A stretch of DNA of 64,000 bases from assembly GCA_905221605.1 (NCBI GenBank), contig CAJNDS010002101.1:439001-503000 (forward strand). The letters run 5' to 3'. The position numbers and the translations under genes are program-made. The DNA comes from Symbiodinium natans. Taxonomy: Eukaryota; Sar; Dinophyceae; Suessiales; Symbiodiniaceae. Within the stretch, counting starts at the first letter, position 1. Every line of letters begins with the position of its first letter. Positions 54,787 through 64,000 of the stretch are shown here, piece after piece. Below the pieces are notes generated by a model that saw nothing but the letters and a program-made list of their open reading frames with translations, ran no database searches and was not told the origin of the DNA.

Positions 54787-54895
54787 CCCAAAGAGCCCAA
54801 TATTGCTTAATTAAGGAATATACCTTAAACCATATTAAGGATCCCTATATGATTTAAGGAATATTCCTTAATTAAGCAATATTGGGATCTTTGGG
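54787..54895. mobile_element. Palindromic element family A
   Basis: 109 bp, one change in the right terminus (GGGATCTTTGGG). A family I element starts directly at its right end. Confidence 0.85.
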
Positions 54896-55030
54896 TATAA
54901 GGAGGAACCTCTAGAAGGGAGCCTTAATATTGTCTCCTATGTACCCCTATATGTACCTTATAGAGTCCCTATATACCTAGCCCCTAAATAACCCCGCCAA
55001 AACACCCCTAAGGCCCTAAACCGCTCTCAC
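54895..55030 (+). mobile_element. Repeat family I
   Basis: GAGGAACCTCTAGAAGGGAG, ATGTACCCCTATATGTACC, then CCTAGCCCCTAAATAACCCC. Directly joined to a family A copy. Confidence 0.55.
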
Positions 55031-55213
55031 AAGCCGTACCTAAAGAACCCAGAGCCTAGCTTTTTTGCAGGTTACCTGAGAATCTGATAAGAGTTTTTTA
55101 TAGTCCTAACCTACGAGATGGTAAGTTTGGGCTTCTTAAGGCAAACCGCGGCCATTTACTAGGCACCCCGCGGCGAAACCCGAAAAAGGAGGGGGGCCAA
55201 GCGCCCACTTCGC

Positions 55214-58200
55214 TCACAGCGCTTCGTGAAGCACGTGGTCGGTCGCGTCGGGGAGCCGGAACCTTGGTAGCCCAGCAACCATATCATAATGGTTTAGGGT
55301 TTAGGGTTTAGGGTTTAGGGTTTAGGGTTTAGGGTATATATCTCTTGTACCCCCAAAAGGACACCAGGTATATACACTCACCAATACTAAAAAGGAACCT
55401 TATATACACTCACCAAAAACAGAAATATCAACCCTGCGTCAAATCATAGTAAGGGCACCCTTTTTTGGCTAGAGTATTTCTTTATAAGGGAACCCATAAC
55501 CAAAAAAAGGGTACCACTGGGCTGCCAAGAAGCTGTATGCTGCAATTTCTGCCCCCCTCCATGTGAAGAGGGGGCTCGTCGGGGAACTCGTCGGTCGCGC
55601 CCTCGGGCCCGAACTCCAAGGAGTAGTCGGCGTCTGTACCTTGGTAGCCCGATAGCCATCCTAGGCTGCCCAGTAACCCAGGCTCAAAAAGGGTGCCCCT
55701 TTTTTTTGCCTAAAGGGGTTTTATAAGGGAACCTAAACCCCCCAAAAAGGGAATAAGGGTACTACTGGGCATCCTAGCATCTCACAATAAGGGTAGCCTT
55801 TTTTCGGGGTTGGTTTCTTTAGAAGGAAGCCTTGAACCAAAACAAGGGACAAAGGGTATCACTGGGCTACCCTAAACCCTAAACCCTCAACCCTCAACCC
55901 TAAACCCCCAAACCGAGAGCTACCAAGGCACCAGCACCTTCGCCCCCAGTGAAGCCGGGCGGAAGATCTTCCGCAGTGGCGTCGAAGTTCGCCTGGCCGA
56001 GTTCCGAAGATGCCTTTAGGGTTTAGGGTTTAGGGTTTAGGGTTTAGGGTTTAGGGTCAAGGGTTTAGGGCTTAGGGTTGAAAGACAGAGCCCTCAAAGC
56101 TACCCTTTTTCTGAGAACCATAGTGCAGGAATCAGGGAATGAATCTTCCCCTAGGCTTTGCAACAAAAATCCCTCAACAAACCTCAGGCAAAGAAATCTT
56201 GGGCAGACCTCCCAGATCTTCCAAAACCCCTTAATTCAGCAGCACGCCCTAATTTATACTAAGGATCCTTATATTGTGGATTAGGGTCTTTTCCTTAATT
56301 CCGGGGATTTTTTTTGGAAGATCCTAAACCCTTAGCCCTAAACACCCAACCCCAAAACAAACCTCCCCTCTCCAGGTAAGCCTGATAGTCACCGCCGGGA
56401 ACCAGAGGGGGAGTCATGCCAGCCAATTCCGCCCAGGTGATGCCATGAAAGAACTTGTGCTGCTTCACAGAGTCCTTTAATATAGGGTTTAGGGTTCAGG
56501 GTTTTTCGGGCGTTTGAGGGTTTTTTAAGGTTTTTAGGGTTGTTTAGGAGTTTTTTTAGGGTTTTCAGGGTTTAGGGTTGGGGCCCAGTTGGAACATGCA
56601 TGACTCAAGGAAGATGAGTGCTGGGATTCCCTGCAGCAACCCTCTCGGGGTATGAGGAGAGTGATTTTCCAACTTTGGGGAGCTTGCTGTTATTTGCTTA
56701 AGAACCCCAAAAGACCAAAACAAAAAACAATCCCTGTACTACCCTCAATAAGGAAGGAAGGGGGTTCTTAAGCAATTAGTAGTTTACTGTAGGGGATGCC
56801 GAGCTGGCTTTCGTAGCTTTGGATTCAGCTGGGTGCTTGGAAGCAGAGATTTCCTACATCCTTAGGTCCTTTCTCAAGTATCTGGGTTTAGGGTTCAGGG
56901 TTTAGGGTTTAGGGTTTAGGGTCAAGCTTGAAGTACCTTGAACCCTAAAACCGAAACGGCCGCAGAGCCTGGGCTCCTTGGCTTAGTTGGGCTTATAGTA
57001 TGTCGTTTTGCACTTTTGGCATAGGGTTTAGGGTTTAGGAAACATCTCGCAACTCACTTGTGCATGACGTTAGGATACGTACCCCACAGTATCGAGGCTC
57101 CCCTGCCCCCTAAACTCATCCCCAGCAAAGAAGCCTTCAATCAAAAACAATACCTACCCTAAACCCTAAACCCTAAACCCTAAACCCTAAACCCTACACC
57201 CTGGCTTTAGGGTTTACAGGGCTTATGCGGTTTTAGGGCCGATGATGGGGTTCAAAGGGTTTACAAATGGCTTTTAGGGCTTCTAGGATGCTAATACTAG
57301 AATGACTAGACTCAACAGAAACCTAGGAATAAAAAGGGTGCCCTTTTTGGTTTAAAGGGGATTCATAAGGGAACCTAAACCCTACAAAAAGGTCTGGGAC
57401 CCCAAACCCTAACCCTATAAACCCAAAAATAGGGAAAACCAGGCCTACTCTGGCCGTCACCCCAGGGAAAACCACGTTTGGGAGAAAACCCTGTGCCCTG
57501 GGTCCTAGACTAGACCCAGGAGTAACCTTGGAACAAAAAGGGTACTGTACCCTTTTTTTGGTTTAAAGGGGGTTAAAAGGGACCCTAAACCCTAAACAAA
57601 AAGGGAATCAGTGACTACTCCGGGTCCTGGAAGCTCTAACACCTAAACCCGAAACCCTAAACCCTAAACCTAGCTTTAATTCTTGAGTTGCCCAAAGAGC
57701 CCAATATTGCTTAATTAAGGAATATTCCCTAAATCATATAGGGATCCTTAATATGATTTAAGGTATATTCCTTAATTAAGCAATATTGGGCTCTTTGAGT
57801 GTTTGGCCTTTAAACACCGCAGTGTACGCCCAAGCGGCGAAGCCGCTCTCCTCCGGCAGCCTCTTCGTGGGCTCCTGGGATCGGGAAGAGTGGAGATGGC
57901 TGCTTAGGGTTTAGGGTTTAGGGTTTAGGGCTAGGGTTTAGGGTTTAGGGTTTAGGGTTTAGGGTTTAGGGTTTAGGGTTTAGGGTTTAGGGTTTAGGGT
58001 TTAGGGTTTAGGGTTTAGGGTTTAGGGTTTAGGGTTTAGGGTTTAGGGAAGTTTAGGGTTTAGGGAAGTTTAGGGTTTAGGGTTTAGGGTTTAGGGTTTA
58101 GGGTTTAGGGTAACAGATTCAAACAACAACACTAAAGAAACCAACCCTGAGCAAACCCTTGGAAAGCACCCAAGGGCCTCAACAAAACCCCCCTAAACCC

Positions 58201-61200
58201 TAAACCCCCTAAACCCCCTAAACATCCCTTAACATCCCTAAACCCCCTAAACCCCCTAAAACCCCTTAACCCCCTAAACCCCCTAAACCCACTTGTGGCC
58301 TGGGTGCAGCCTGGCACAAGGAGCGGACCAGGTCTGCAGCCGGCCGGCGGACAGCCGAAGGGAACTTCACGCGGCCGATGCCCGACCTAGGGTTTAGGGT
58401 TTAAGGTTTAGGGTTGAGGGTTGAGGGGTTTAGGGTTTATGGGGTTTAGGGGTTTAGGGGTATATGGGGCTTATGAGGTTTTATGGATGCCTCGGTCGCC
58501 CAGAAGATGTACATGCTTCAAATCCACCAAGCACTGGCTGCCTTCAGCCCAATAAACTCTGAACCCTAGGAACTCCCTAACCACCCCAACCGCCCCAAAC
58601 CCGAAACCCTCAACCCTGAACCCTCAACCCTGAACCCCAAACCCGAAACCCGAAACCCTCAACCCTGAACCCTCAACCCTGAACCCCAAACCCGAAACCC
58701 GAAACCCGAAACCCGAAACCCGAAACCCTAAACCCTAAACCCTAAACCCTAAACCCTAAACCCTGAACCCTGAACCCTGAACCCTAAGCCATCCTGTCCC
58801 CTGAAGCTGGAGTCTGAAAGCGCAGGGTTTCGTGAACCCCTGACACCCTCAACATCCTGGAGCCCTGGGTCCCCGAAACTCCCTGACACCTCAACCCCTT
58901 GGTTGGTGAGGGTTTGGGGTTTGGGGTTTAGGGTGTAGGGTTTAGGTGTAGGGTGTAGGGTTTAGGGTTTAGGGTTTAGGGTTAGGGTTTAGGGTTTAGG
59001 GTTTAGGGTTTAGGGTTTAGGGTTTAGGGTTTAGGGTTTAGGGTTTAGGGTTTAGGGTTTAGGGTTTAGGGTTTAGGGTTTAGGGTTTAGGGTTTAGGGT
59101 TTAGGGTGTAGGGCTTAGGCTAATCAAGGATTGCAAAAAAGCGCCCTGTTTTTCGTGTTAGAAGGGGGCGAGCCAAGGGAACCTAACCCCTTAAATCAGC
59201 CGAGGTCTCATCACTTTTTGGTAGATCTGCATAGGGTACCTCAGAGGAGGAACCAGGGCCGGGGGGGAGGGGGGGAGCGTTTTGGGTGTAGGGTTTAGGG
59301 TTTAGGGTGTAGGGTTTAGGGACTATGGTGGAAGAGGCCCATGTTGTAGGGATTGCCATGCTGGGTGAGGGCCGAGCGGGCCGAGCGAGGCGAGCTTTGC
59401 TCGAGAAAGTTCCACGAAGATTCGCGATCAATTTGAGGGGGAAAGGGTTTGGGGGTTAGGGTAACCCTAAGCCCTGAACGAACCGTATAACCTATATTGG
59501 GGTTGCAGAAAAGCGGGCTGGATACGGCGACTCAAAAGGTGGATGGCCGGCCAGTAGCTCGAAGAGCATGACGCCAGCACACCTGTGTGGTCTTGAGAGC
59601 CCTGAAGCCCGAAGTCTTCTAAACCCCAAACCCTAAACCCTAAACCCTAAACCCCAAACCCTAAACCCTAAACCCTAAGCCCCATAGTAACCGGCAGAGG
59701 CCTGAAGCCCGCCTTGCCGAACCCTGAACCCTGAGCCCTAAACACGCAGGCTTCGGGACAAAACCACACGGAGGGTTTAGGGTTTACAGGGTTTAGGGTT
59801 TGGGGTTTAGGGTTTAGGGTTTAGGGCCGGGTGCAGGTTACAGGGTTTGAGGCGGTTTGAGGGGTTTTTGGGATATGCAAGACAGGCTTCAGGGACTCGG
59901 GTCACACACACACACACATCTGAACCAAACGGGTCTCAAGAAGAAGAAGAAGAAGAACGATGGATTCCCCCCTCCCCCCTGTCCTCCGCCACTTCGATCT
60001 GAACAAAAAAAAGTACAACACCACGTTAAGACTTTGGCTAGGTCCCCGAGTTTAGGGTTTAGGGTTTAGGGTTTAGGGTTTAGGGCTTAGGGCTATCACA
60101 ACTAGCTTGGCCCTTCAGACCCTCATGATCCTCTTCAACCCAATGAAGAGAAAAGGTGCAAACAATGCCCCAAAGGACCTACCCAAAAAAAGGCCATCGA
60201 TCTTCTATACTCCCCCTAGAACCTTAACAAACACAGTATCTTAAATATCCTCTTGGGCTTTATATGAACAACTATACTCCCCTTAGAAGCTTAATAAAAC
60301 ATTTTTCTTAAAATATCCTCTTGGGCTTTATATGAACAAAAATAAAATCATTCCCCAAGGGGGATATAGTCTTTGCGCGAAAGGGCTTCAATGGGCAAAA
60401 AGGGGGGCCCTAGTCCGGGTTCTGGCTGGGGCTCACTTGAGGCCCGACTCCTAGAATCTAGGATTTAGGGTTTAAGCCCTAGGGTTTAGGGTTTGGGGTT
60501 CGGGGTTTAGGGTTTAGGGTTTAGGGCTAGGGTTTAGGGTAACCTCTCAAGAGCAGGCAGCGCGCCACCAATCGACCGGAAAGGAATGACCACCAGAAGC
60601 GATGATTTCCGGGGAGAAGTAGTCTGGAGTGCCGCCTGGTGAACCCGGCTGGGGGGTTGAGGGTTTTGGGTTTTAGGGTTTAGGGTTTAGGGTTTAGGGT
60701 GAGGACCACCAGGTGAAGGTTCATGGGGAGTTAGAAGTAGAGCTATAGTATGGTATGGTAACTAGACTTCTAGCCCTTTAGTGTACTTACAACCCTGCAT
60801 CCTCCAAGCCGGCCTTCTTCGAGTTCAGAGAAGCAAGAGGTTTAGAATGCAGTGTTGAGGGTAGCCTCACGTTTAGGGCCTTCACAAGAATTTCATCGCA
60901 AGCGCCTGAAAAAAGTAGGGAGTTGCACTCGCAATGCGCTGCACACCAGAAACCCGAACCTAATGGCTCAAAGGTTCAGCTTAGGGATAGTAGGGTTTAG
61001 GGTTTAGGGTTTAGGGTTTAGGGTTTAGGGTTAGGGTCTAAAGGGCTTCCGGTTTAGGGCTTAATTCGGGATTGTAGGGTTTTGGGCTTTAATGGGGTTT
61101 AGAAGGTTTAGGGCACGGGTCTCTTTGTTGCAGAGTTATAGGAGGATCTGCAAGTCCCTCAGTTGAGAAGAAGCTTCAGTCGTCCCTTACCCCTTCATTA

Positions 61201-63611
61201 AAACTACGCCTTCAATACGACAAGGAGTCCTGACAGGAGGGTTTATGTAGGGTTTAGGCGGGTGCATCTCGACATGACCTAGTATCATCATGTCTGAATC
61301 ATGCCTTCCCTACGAGCTCTCTTGGCTTCTACCGTGGGTACCGGTATGGGGGCTGGGATTCCAAACCCCGGCCAAGCCCCAAAACCCAAACCCCAAACCC
61401 TAAACCCTAAACCCCAAACCCCGAACCCCAAACCCTAAACCCTGAACCCTGAACCCAGGCGCAGGTGGTGTAGGTCTTGCCAACCAAGAACTTCGACATG
61501 CCGAAGTCGGTCAACCTTAACATCCCCCTGGCGTCCAGCATGCAGTCCTTGGAGTTGGGTTTAGGGTTTAGGGTTTAGGGTTTAGGGTTTAGGGTTTAGG
61601 GTTTAGGGTTTAGGGTTTAGGGTTTAGGGTTTAGGGTTTAGGGTTTAGGGTTTAGGGTTTAGGGTTTAGGGTTTAGGGTGTGAGGGGTGAGGGGTAGGGG
61701 CTCAAGGCTAAGGGCTTAGCACCTCCAGAATAGCTTCGGCCCCTCACTACACACCGCACCGAGAGACTGCATGTCGAAAACCTGAACCCTGTAACAACCC
61801 TAAACCCTAAACCCTAATCCCTAAACCCTAAACCCTAAACCCTAAACCCTAAACCCTGAACCCTGAACCCTAAACCCTATAACCCCGAACCCGATCCTGG
61901 GTGAGGCAGCCAACTCTCCACATTCTGCTCCTCTTGCCGGGCCCCGGTTGCAATACCAGGCCTACTGTGGATGGAGGAAATCTTGCACCACTTTTGCAAG
62001 GCCGGCTTGTGGCAAGGGCTTTTGTTCAGTCTGTCTCCAGAAATAGGCACAGCCTCTAGCAACAAGGTCACAGGCGGTGCAAGATTTCCTCCATCCACCG
62101 ACTCAACTGAGGAGGTTTTTCGAGAGCTGAGACAACTGCAGAGCCACTGAAGTGAGTCGCACCTTGCTGTTGTCAGCTATAACTGTACTTCGCGACTTGC
62201 GCCTGTCATGCTTGCGGAGGGGCCACGCAAGTCGATTTTTGCATGTCATGCTGGCGGAGGCCATGCAAATCTTCTCCGTGTCAGGTGTATCGCGTGAGAC
62301 CGACTCTAAGCCCTCAAACGAATGTCACGCTTCTGGTAGCGTTGACTGTGTTTTCACAGTCAACGTTCAGTCAACGTTCAGTCAACGTTGCAGTCAAGGT
62401 TACAGTCAACGTTGCCGAAATGCTACGCCTGCCAGCAATTCCATGGCTTCCAAGCTTAAAAGCCAAAAAAGTCAAGTTTTTTTGGGTTTTATAGTGAAAT
62501 ACACGGATTTGCTGGCCCTGCCAGCATTTCCGCAACGTTGACTGCAACGTTGACTATAACGTTGACTGAACGTTGACTGAACGTTGACTGTGAGAATGCA
62601 GTCAACGCTACACATGTAGTGCGATTGCTTTGACTCAGATCTCCCTTGCGGGTCACGTGATACCTGAGTGCCCAGCATTTTTTGCTGACCTGGTCATCCT
62701 CAAACGCTTAATGCGGATCTGCAGATGCCGTGTTGTCGACGCACCGTCACGCAGCCCAACTAAATGAACCTTGCCACTCTTGCTCACACACCAACAAGCA
62801 CAGCACCGAAGCATCTCTACTCATCACAGAACTCGACCCCGATGTGTCGCCACTAGAAGTACTTTGAAGCACCAGGCAAGCACATGTTGGCAGGCAACGT
62901 GCAATCTGAAGCCCCTGTTAAAGCCCATGCTGGGGACTGTGGATGGAGGAAATCTTGCACCACTTTTGCAAGGCCGGCCTGTGGCAAGGGCTTTTGTTCA
63001 GTCGGTGGATGGAGGAAATCTTGCACCGCCGACTTGATCTACTCCAAAACGGGTCTGACGCCAACCCCGCGCCCCCTTTTTAACATTGGTGCTTGTCACG
63101 ATGGAAGCGGTGCAAGATTTATGTCATTGGGCCGAATCTTGAAAATCTGCTTTTCACCGCAATGTTAAAAGGGGGGCGAGGGGAGAGAATGTTATGCACC
63201 CTTGAAAGTGGTGCAAGATTTCATCCATCCACAGTCTCCAGAAATAGGCACAGCCTCTAGCAACAAGGTCACAGGCGGTGCAAGATTTCCTCCATCCACC
63301 GTATGGGGTTTAGGTTCTAAAGGCCAGGCCGGTGGCCTCTGTCTCTGTTGCCCTTATACCTCAACGCCATAAGAACCCCGAATATATACCCTAATCATAA
63401 GACAGGCACCCTACTTAAAGAGACCACCAACCCCTATAAGGTTTAGGGTTTAGGGCGTAGGGACACCCTAAACCCTAAACCCTAAACCCTAACCAAGTGA
63501 AGACCCAAGGGTCTTCTGGCTTCAGCGACCGAAGCATGACCTGCAGGCTGTGCAGATGCTCCACGCCAGAGAGGGCGCAGGCCATGTAGTAGCGAGCGTG
63601 GTCTTCCGAGC
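55214..63611 (-). CDS. AGC-family protein kinase, exons from subdomain VI to the C-tail (5' part outside window)
   Basis: Exons, 5' to 3': 63514-63611 (EDHARYYMACALSG, EHLH, then VMLRSLKPE, subdomains VIa/VIb); 61463-61547 (MLRLTDFGMSKFLVGKTYTT, the DFG motif); 60566-60635 (GTPDYFSPEIIASGG, then PVDW, the P+1 loop); 59519-59582 (VMLFELLAGHPPFESP, subdomain IX); 58311-58386 (GIGRVKFPS, then ADLVRSLCQ); 57830-57874 (EPTKRLPEESGF); 56382-56474 (KQHKFFHGITWAELAG, then MTPPLVPGGDY); about 55932-55992 (ANFDATAEDLPP); about 55550-55639 (acidic tail); 55214-55262 (stop TGA). Most donors are GC or GA, most acceptors AG followed by G. Phases agree, except that about 8 residues seem missing between the 59.5 and 58.3 kb exons, where a small exon may be hidden. 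This matches PKA/PKG-type kinases. The HRD motif reads LRS, so the catalytic Asp is Ser: possibly a pseudokinase. APE reads SPE. The introns hold telomeric blocks and inverted-repeat elements. The glycine loop and Lys lie beyond the window. Confidence 0.82.
55280..55450. mobile_element. Inverted-repeat element family H, left arm replaced by telomeric block
   Basis: Right end AATATCAACCCTGCGTCAAA intact; in the left arm the AGGGTTTA-like part has become (TTTAGGG)n at 55292-55335. Centre TATACACTCACCAATA as in the 36.3 kb copy. Confidence 0.7.
55447..55530. mobile_element. Repeat family E
   Basis: AAGGGCACCCTTTTTTGGC ... AAAAGGGTACCACTGGGCTG. Lies within the 3' part of the kinase gene. Confidence 0.6.
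55684..55768. mobile_element. Repeat family E
   Basis: AAAAAGGGTGCCCCTTTT ... GGGAATAAGGGTACTACTGG. Kinase intron. Confidence 0.65.
55786..55875. mobile_element. Repeat family E
   Basis: AATAAGGGTAGCCTTTTTTC ... AAAGGGTATCACTGGGCTAC. Kinase intron, 17 bp after the previous copy. Confidence 0.6.
56687..56782. mobile_element. Inverted-repeat element family D, complete
   Basis: TTATTTGCTTAAGAACCCC and GGGGTTCTTAAGCAATTAGT as ends; uninterrupted. In a kinase intron. Confidence 0.7.
57312..57400. mobile_element. Repeat family E
   Basis: CCTAGGAATAAAAAGGGTGC, then GGGGATTCATAAGGGAACC. Kinase intron. Confidence 0.6.
57516..57630. mobile_element. Repeat family E
   Basis: GACCCAGGAGTAACCTTGG ... 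GACTACTCCGGGTCCTGG, giving long inverted ends. Kinase intron. Confidence 0.65.
57691..57798. mobile_element. Palindromic element family A, in a kinase intron
   Basis: Same ends. It lies inside the kinase gene, about 30 bp past the donor of the 57830-57874 exon, so it is transcribed as part of an intron. Confidence 0.85.
57905..58110 (+). repeat. Long (TTTAGGG)n block in a kinase intron
   Basis: About 200 bp, between the 57.85 and 58.35 kb exons. Confidence 0.95.
58610..58795 (-). repeat. CCCGAAA / CCCTCAA / CCCTAAA block
   Basis: Includes a duplicated 60 bp stretch of the variant units. Confidence 0.85.
58965..59110 (+). repeat. Long (TTTAGGG)n block in a kinase intron
   Basis: About 20 units. 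Confidence 0.95.
60205..60371. mobile_element. Inverted-repeat element family G, internally doubled
   Basis: TATACTCCCCCTAGAACC at the left, CAAGGGGGATATAG at the right; the left half (to CTTGGGCTTTATATGAACAA) occurs twice. In a kinase intron. Confidence 0.7.
61558..61678 (+). repeat. Long (TTTAGGG)n block next to the DFG exon
   Basis: About 17 perfect units, ending 11 bp upstream of the exon's 5' border (minus strand). Confidence 0.95.
61966..62106. mobile_element. Fold-back element family L, copy 1
   Basis: Ends TGTGGATGGAGGAAATCTTG and its complement (with CACCG..). Inside: TTTGCAAGGCCGGCTTGTGG and AGAAATAGGCACAGCCTC. In a kinase intron. Confidence 0.75.
62337..62611. repeat. Long hairpin built of CAGTCAACGTT units
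   Basis: Left arm 62337-62442, right arm 62505-62611, loop about 62 bp. Each arm holds five or six 11-12 bp CAGTCAACGTT-like units plus a shared GCCAGCAA end. The arms match at most positions as inverted repeats. Lies between the two family L elements in a kinase intron. Confidence 0.8.
62937..63302. mobile_element. Fold-back element family L, compound copy
   Basis: The GGTGGATGGAGGAAATCTTG motif occurs direct at 62939 and 63003, inverted at about 63107 (partial), 63208 and 63275. The two halves of copy 1 are here separated by about 200 bp of other sequence. In a kinase intron. Confidence 0.75.
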
Positions 63612-63650
63612 CTGGGCTGCTGTACCCTAGCCCTAAACACCCAACCCCCC

Positions 63651-63760
63651 TAAACCCTAAACCCTAAACCCTAAACCCTAAACCCTAAACCCTAAACCCT
63701 AAACCCTAAACCCTAAACCCTAAGCCCTAAGCCCTAAGCCCCAAGCCCTAAGCCCTGACC
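63651..63760 (-). repeat. (CCCTAAA)n block with CCCTAAG tail
   Basis: Canonical then variant units, upstream of the subdomain VI exon. Confidence 0.95.
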
Positions 63761-64000
63761 CTGAACCCTGAGGAGGGGAGAGGTACCCCAACTTTGGGAG
63801 CCTCTGGGAGGCCTAGCCAGTGTTAGTGAACATTGGGCTGTCCCCATTCGAGCCTCCTCCCTCTTGGGTTTAGGGTTTAGGGTTGAGGGTTGAGGGTTGA
63901 GGGTTTAGGGTTTAGGGCTGAGGGAACCCAGATTCAGTTCCATTAATGGGTACACAGGATCCGTTTTTCTGAATGGTGCCCCTTGTGAGTCACTGGTGCA

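Noticed and set aside
56225-56320. Eleventh family A element
   Set aside because: Only AAGGATCCTTATAT and TTCCTTAATT remain; ends are missing, so the likeness may be chance.
1-64000. Many short open frames ending in LNPKP-type peptides
   Set aside because: These are translations of CCCTAAA or TTTAGGG repeats and have no other coding support.
1-64000. Plant origin because of TTTAGGG telomeric repeats
   Set aside because: PCP genes and GC/GA splice donors point to a dinoflagellate; this telomere unit is also known in dinoflagellates.
1-64000. The window is simply a chromosome end
   Set aside because: Repeats occur in both orientations, in many short blocks, inside introns of a kinase gene and inside small elements. 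A subtelomeric position cannot be excluded, however.

Overview
This window reads as nuclear DNA of a peridinin-containing dinoflagellate. Four head-to-tail copies of the gene for the long peridinin-chlorophyll a-binding protein (PCP), a light-harvesting protein known only from dinoflagellates, lie on the minus strand at about 11.2-18.2 kb. Other signs agree: introns that start with GT, GC or GA and end in AG followed by G, a strong minus-strand bias of coding material, and TTTAGGG-type telomeric repeats. I cannot name the species.

Layout. 1-11 kb: telomere-like repeats, small inverted-repeat elements and short GC-rich exon-like pieces, one of them resembling the start of a parvulin-type prolyl isomerase (9.1 kb, minus). 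11.2-18.2 kb: the PCP array, free of telomeric repeats, three exons per gene, identical predicted mature proteins apart from one residue at an exon junction. 18.4-31 kb: more repeats with short exon-like pieces and a decayed reverse-transcriptase fragment (23.1-23.3 kb). 31.5-39.1 kb and 40.7-53.4 kb: runs of minus-strand exons (acidic, Pro/Thr-rich, Lys/Arg-rich) of genes I cannot name. 55.2-63.6 kb: an AGC-family protein kinase gene on the minus strand, whose exons can be followed through subdomains VI to XI and into the C-terminal tail; the catalytic Asp of the HRD motif is replaced by Ser.

Most of the window is not coding. It is packed with (TTTAGGG)n / (CCCTAAA)n blocks, perfect and degenerate, and at least a dozen families of short palindromic elements. 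The blocks are not random in orientation: most GC-rich exon-like islands have CCCTAAA repeats on the left and TTTAGGG repeats on the right. For a minus-strand gene this means many introns begin with a G-rich telomeric tract and end with the complementary C-rich tract, so the intron RNA could fold back on itself. At least five inverted-repeat elements are split by a telomeric block, which shows that telomeric DNA was added into pre-existing sequence.

Confidence is high for the PCP genes, good for the kinase (residues, spacing and intron phases agree over eight exons), and low to moderate for the other single exons, because short GC-rich stretches are often open in several frames on both strands. 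No tRNA, rRNA, CRISPR array, bacterial-type operon or origin was seen.
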